The notes under the pieces: model-generated
What the model saw: the letters and a program-made list of their open reading frames with translations, nothing else
The model's database searches: none
Told to the model about the DNA's origin: nothing
Assembly (NCBI GenBank): GCA_038209365.1
Contig: JBBQXS010000035.1
Location: forward strand, 1-50,112
Direction of reading: 5' to 3'
Length of the DNA: 50,112 bases
Source: DASQHW01 sp038209365
Lineage (GTDB): Bacteria; Actinomycetota; Acidimicrobiia; IMCC26256; PALSA-610
Part shown: positions 46,689-50,112 of the stretch, one piece after another
Numbering within the stretch: position 1 is the first letter of the stretch
How the letters are laid out: each line of letters begins with the position of its first letter
Position numbers and translations under genes: made by a program

Positions 46689-48671
46689 ATGAGCGACAAC
46701 AGCCGCGTCCGGGTGAGCATCGTCGGCGTCGTCATCGTCGCCCTCTTCAGCTCGCTCGTCGCGCGCTTGTGGTTCCTGCAGATGGGGCCCGAGCAGAAGT
46801 TGCGCGCCGAGGCAATCGCGCTCAGCACACGAACGGTGCAGACCGAGTCGCCCCGCGGTCGCATTCTCGACCGCAACGGCAAGGTGCTTGCCCGCGACCG
46901 CGCCGCGTGGGCCATCACGCTGGATCGCACGCTGAAGCGTGCGACGCGTGACCGTGTGCTGGGCCAGCTGTCGGAAACGCTTGGTCGTCCGCTTGCCGAT
47001 CTACGGCGCCGGTACAACAGTCCGCGACAGTCACTGCTGAAGCCGGCGATCGTGGCGCTCGACATCGACCAGGCCAAGCGCCTCGCGATCCTCGAGAACC
47101 AGGACGAGTATCCCGGTGTCCACGTCGAGCTGTTGACGGTGCGCGAGTATCCCGAGGCGCTGAAGTTGGCCGACCCGACGCTTGCCGCCCAGGTGCTCGG
47201 CTATGTCGGTGAGATCGATCGGGAGCAGCTGAAGACGCTCACGCGCAAGGGATATCAGGCGGGCGCGCTCATCGGGCGCGATGGTGTCGAGGCGGCGTAC
47301 GAGTCGGTCTTGCGGGGCGTCCCCGAGATCGAGAGCGTGCAGGTCGATCCGACCGGCAAGCAGGTAGGTACCGGCACCGTCGTGCAGCAAGGTTCGGTCG
47401 GCAATGACGTCTCCCTCACAATTGACGCCGACTTGCAGCACGCGGCTGAGGTGGCGCTGCAGACGGGGATCGACGCGGCGCGCACGCACCAGGACAAGAC
47501 GCCGGACGTCGCGGCGAAGGGGTTCTCGCTCTTGAAGGCGCCCGCGGGCGCGGTCTTGGTGCTCGACGTGCGCGACGGCTCCGTTCGCGCGATGGCCAGC
47601 AACCCCGCCTTCGCACCAAATGGTTGGGTCGGCGGCATCAGCCAGGACGACTTCAATGGCCTGAACGATCCCCTCAACCACTTTCCGCTGGTGAACCGGG
47701 CGACGCAGGGCCAGTACGCGCCGGGCTCGACGTTCAAGCTCGTGTCGTCGCTCGCCATGAACACGTTCGGCATCCGGCCGTACAACGTGTACTACAACGA
47801 CGTCGGCAAGGTGTTCATCGGAAACGACTGGTTCTACAACGACAAATCCACGTCCAACGGCAGCGTGGCGTTGGCGCAGGCGCTCACCGTCTCGAGCGAC
47901 ACGTACTTCTACACCGCGGGCGACGCGTTCTGGAATGCCTGGAACGCGGGCGACACTGCGCGCGGGCTCGGCTTGGAGCAGACGGCGCGCGATCTCGGCT
48001 TCGACAAGAAGACCGGGATCGAGATCGACGAAGCGCCCGGGCGGATCCCGGATCCCACGTGGAAGCAGAACTTCGCCAACGCGTACTACAAGACGGCGGC
48101 CGAGAAGCGAGACAACGGCCGCTGGTACCCGGGTGACGAGGTGCACCTCGCAGTGGGTCAGGGCGACGTGTTGGTGACACCGTTGCAGCTCGCCAACGCG
48201 TACGCAGCGTTCGCGAACGGGGGCGCGTTGCTGACACCCCACGTCGGCATGGCCATCAAGGACGGCAAGGGCCACCTGGTTCGCAAGATCGCACCGAAGC
48301 CCCGCGCCACAGTCGCCATGGATCCGGCCGTGCGTGCGCAGATGATGCTCGGCTTCAAGAACGTCGTGCAGAGCGGACCCGGTCGGCCCGTCGGAACCGC
48401 GTACAACGCATTCCTGAACTTTCCGTTCGCGAGCATGCCGGGTGGTGTCGCCGGCAAAACCGGGAGCGCGCAGGTTGCACGCAAAGGCCCGACGTCTGAG
48501 TTCGTGTCGTTCTTCCCGGCCGATGCCCCGCAATACGTGGTCCTCGCAGTGGTCGAGGAAGGCGGGTACGGCGCGGACATCGCCGCCCCGATCGTGCGGC
48601 AGGTGATCGAGCACATGCAGAATCCGGCGGCCCCCCCGACGCCGATTCCGAACGAGTCGGGTCGAGACTGA
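46689..48671 (+). CDS. mrdA: Penicillin-binding protein 2 (elongasome transpeptidase)
   Basis: This 660-residue class B PBP cross-links peptidoglycan in cell elongation. It has an N-terminal membrane anchor (about 10-30), the pedestal RGRILDRNGKVLARD and the transpeptidase motifs S347-T-F-K350 (APGSTFKL), S402-S-D404 (VSSDTYFY, the PBP2-type SxD) and K590-T-G592 (GKTGSAQV). The stop shares a base with rodA. Good ribosome site AGGAGCGG upstream. Confidence 0.96.
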   Translation: MSDNSRVRVSIVGVVIVALFSSLVARLWFLQMGPEQKLRAEAIALSTRTVQTESPRGRILDRNGKVLARDRAAWAITLDRTLKRATRDRVLGQLSETLGRPLADLRRRYNSPRQSLLKPAIVALDIDQAKRLAILENQDEYPGVHVELLTVREYPEALKLADPTLAAQVLGYVGEIDREQLKTLTRKGYQAGALIGRDGVEAAYESVLRGVPEIESVQVDPTGKQVGTGTVVQQGSVGNDVSLTIDADLQHAAEVALQTGIDAARTHQDKTPDVAAKGFSLLKAPAGAVLVLDVRDGSVRAMASNPAFAPNGWVGGISQDDFNGLNDPLNHFPLVNRATQGQYAPGSTFKLVSSLAMNTFGIRPYNVYYNDVGKVFIGNDWFYNDKSTSNGSVALAQALTVSSDTYFYTAGDAFWNAWNAGDTARGLGLEQTARDLGFDKKTGIEIDEAPGRIPDPTWKQNFANAYYKTAAEKRDNGRWYPGDEVHLAVGQGDVLVTPLQLANAYAAFANGGALLTPHVGMAIKDGKGHLVRKIAPKPRATVAMDPAVRAQMMLGFKNVVQSGPGRPVGTAYNAFLNFPFASMPGGVAGKTGSAQVARKGPTSEFVSFFPADAPQYVVLAVVEEGGYGADIAAPIVRQVIEHMQNPAAPPTPIPNESGRD

Positions 48672-49834
48672 TGGCGACGATCACCGCACCGGCCACACGC
48701 CGCCGGACCGCGTCCGGCACGAGCGTGCTCGCGCACGTCGACGTCCTGCTCCTCGTGCTTCCGATCGCGATCAGCGGGCTCGGGTTGTTGATGATCTACG
48801 ACTCGTCGCGCAATCGCCTCGCGGCGCAGGGTCTCTCGAAGTACTACTACGTGGAGCGACAGGGCCTCGCGTTCGGCATCGGGCTCGCCGCGATGATCGT
48901 CATCATGCTGATCGACTATCGGCGGATCCGCGATCTGTGGGCGCTCATCTACCTCGCGATACTCCCGCTGCTCGCGGGCGTGATCGTCCTCGGCCGCAAT
49001 CACAAGGGCGCCCAAGCATGGTTCCAGCTCGGGCCGTTCCAGTTCCAACCGTCGGAGATCGCGAAGGTGGTGCTGATCGTCGCGATCGCCGGTTACTGCC
49101 ATCAACATCGCGGCGATCTCGACGCCTGGCGTCTCGGCGTCATCATTGCGCTCAGTGGCGTCGTCATGGGGCTCGTGTACGCACAACACGACCTTGGCAC
49201 CACCCTGGTGCTGTTGGTCTGCACGAGCGCGGTCCTGGTCGTCGCCGGGCTCAAACCGGTGCACGTCGGCGTGCTGTTGATGCTCGGCGCGACGCTGGTC
49301 GGCGCGGCGATCATCACCGGCAAGGTGCAGGCGTACCAGTTCGACCGGCTCACCGGTTTCGTCGACCAGAAGACCGAAGGGATCGCGACGCCGCTCCAGA
49401 CCCCCGCCCAGCTCAGCCTGCGCGCGTCGAAGACGGCGATCGCCTCGGGCGGTCTCACCGGGACCGGCCTGTTCGAGGGCCTGCAAACGAAGAACGGGTT
49501 CGTGCCCGAGCAGCACACCGACTTCATCTTCACCGCGGTCGGGGAGGAGCTCGGTTTCGCGGGTGGCGCGACGCTGATCGCGCTCTACGCGCTGCTCGCC
49601 TGGCGGATCTGGCGGATCGCGTTGCTCTCGTCGGAGTTCTTCGGGACCCTGATCGCGATCGGCGTGCTCGCAATGCTCGCGATCCAGGTGTTCGAGAACA
49701 TCGGCATGACGATGGGCATCATGCCGATCACGGGGCTGCCGCTGCCGTTCATGTCCTATGGCGGCTCCGCGTTGATCGCCTCGTTCATGGCGATCGGCTT
49801 GGTGCTGAATGTCCACATGCGAAGGTTCAGCTGA
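48671..49834 (+). CDS. rodA: Rod shape-determining protein RodA (SEDS glycosyltransferase)
   Basis: This 387-residue SEDS polymerase makes glycan strands with PBP2. It has about ten membrane helices, WFQLGPFQFQPSEIAKVVLI, FVPEQHTDFIFTAVGEELGF (the Asp is the expected catalytic residue) and LPLPFMSYGGSALIASFMAIGL. ATG 48671 overlaps the mrdA stop by one base (TGATG). Confidence 0.96.
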   Translation: MATITAPATRRRTASGTSVLAHVDVLLLVLPIAISGLGLLMIYDSSRNRLAAQGLSKYYYVERQGLAFGIGLAAMIVIMLIDYRRIRDLWALIYLAILPLLAGVIVLGRNHKGAQAWFQLGPFQFQPSEIAKVVLIVAIAGYCHQHRGDLDAWRLGVIIALSGVVMGLVYAQHDLGTTLVLLVCTSAVLVVAGLKPVHVGVLLMLGATLVGAAIITGKVQAYQFDRLTGFVDQKTEGIATPLQTPAQLSLRASKTAIASGGLTGTGLFEGLQTKNGFVPEQHTDFIFTAVGEELGFAGGATLIALYALLAWRIWRIALLSSEFFGTLIAIGVLAMLAIQVFENIGMTMGIMPITGLPLPFMSYGGSALIASFMAIGLVLNVHMRRFS

Positions 49835-49949
49835 GGACGACGAGGCGGCGAGCGGAGGAGCCCGGAGGGTCCGCAGCGAGCTCGCAGGAGCGGCGACGCC
49901 TCAATCGCGGCGAAGCCGCCTCGACAGCGGAGCGCGACCGCACAAGCAC
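49835..49949. other. Repeat-like spacer after rodA
   Basis: This 115-bp GC-rich region has recurring GAGCGGAG and GCGAGC words and a small stem GGCGGCTT-type (GGCGAAGCCGCC, 49911-49922). It resembles the mreD-mrdA spacer. No gene or clear terminator T-run is present. Confidence 0.5.
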
Positions 49950-49982
49950 CATCTGTCGAGGAGCTAAGCTCCTCGACAGATG
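49950..49982. promoter_or_regulatory. Perfect 33-nt palindrome overlapping a start codon
   Basis: Left arm CATCTGTCGAGGAGCT (49950-49965), centre A (49966), right arm AGCTCCTCGACAGATG (49967-49982). The arms are fully complementary, and the last three bases are the ATG of the radical-SAM gene. The left arm holds GAGGAG, the only ribosome-site-like sequence upstream of that ATG. In RNA the hairpin would bury both. Confidence 0.75.
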
Positions 49983-50112
49983 TCAGACCTGTGGCCGCGG
50001 ATCGAACCGCTGTTGGCCCGGGTTGAGAAGCCCGCTCGCTACATCGGAATGGAAAAGGGCAGCCTGGCGCCCGACCATGGGCCCGGCCGGGCTGCGTTTC
50101 TCCTTCTCTACC
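49980..50112 (+). CDS. Radical-SAM protein, TIGR03960-like (partial, 5' end)
   Basis: Only 44 codons are inside the window. The N-terminus MSDLWPRIEPLLARVEKPAR followed by YIGMEKGS fits the start of the TIGR03960 B12-binding radical-SAM family (commonly ...PxRYxGGE...), recalled from memory. Family members contain N-terminal B12-binding and central radical-SAM domains and have a role linked to ribosomal or RNA modification that is not settled. The ATG is the last codon of a perfect palindrome. The rest of the gene, including the CxxxCxxC motif, is outside the window. Confidence 0.65.
   Translation, partial: MSDLWPRIEPLLARVEKPARYIGMEKGSLAPDHGPGRAAFLLLY

Noticed and set aside
1..50112. tRNA, rRNA, transposase, integrase or prophage genes
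   Set aside because: I looked on both strands and found no cloverleaf-like sequence with CCA-end context, no rRNA motifs, and no DDE or integrase proteins.

Overview
The window is high-GC DNA with dense, mostly short-gap gene packing, many GTG starts and frequent ATGA/GTGA stop-start overlaps. Several signs point to the Actinomycetota: a tig-clpP-clpX block, an F420-type luciferase-like oxidoreductase, an SCO6745-family protein, FadD19-like and paired acyl-CoA dehydrogenase genes, and apparent leaderless promoters. An uncultured Acidimicrobiia-type genome is my best guess. That placement is inference, because there is no rRNA gene in the window. I see no tRNA or rRNA genes, no CRISPR array, no transposase and no phage genes.

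Layout. 1-13.8 kb: accessory metabolism. It holds a PaaI-like thioesterase, a heme-c lipoprotein, a FadD19-like acyl-CoA ligase divergent from a Rieske oxygenase, a sulfatase-DUF2207 operon, an orphan FtsX-type permease, an F420/LLM oxidoreductase, and a marR-sod operon. 14.0-17.5 kb: a GlcD-like FAD oxidase, a ThDP enzyme and a VOC protein on one strand. 17.6-25.9 kb: a QueA-like protein and SDR, an LPFTG surface protein, a ThiO-like oxidase, two divergent acyl-CoA dehydrogenases, a zinc-independent MDR and a Gfo/Idh protein. 25.9-30.6 kb: an amidohydrolase facing a four-gene operon (Fe/2OG oxygenase, Fae-like formaldehyde-activating enzyme, SCO6745-family protein, second amidohydrolase), then tatA. 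30.6-32.4 kb: DUF1360, SDR and VOC genes.

32.6-50.1 kb is mainly core housekeeping: tig-clpP-clpX (protein folding and proteolysis), an ABC ATPase, a secreted repeat/CAP-domain protein, valS-folC, a Gfo/Idh oxidoreductase with ndk, then the cell-elongation block mreB-mreC-mreD-mrdA(PBP2)-rodA. The right edge cuts a radical-SAM gene of the TIGR03960 type.

The most interesting items are four. (1) The Fe/2OG oxygenase-Fae operon could couple an oxidative demethylation that releases formaldehyde to formaldehyde capture. (2) A 40-bp bidirectional promoter between the two acyl-CoA dehydrogenases has 8-bp dyad arms, each carrying one gene's -10 and most of the other gene's -35. (3) A perfect 33-nt palindrome includes the start codon of the right-edge gene. 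(4) Dispersed intergenic repeats have been built into gene starts; they give two unrelated proteins the same N-terminus and may extend QueA by two 19-residue repeats.
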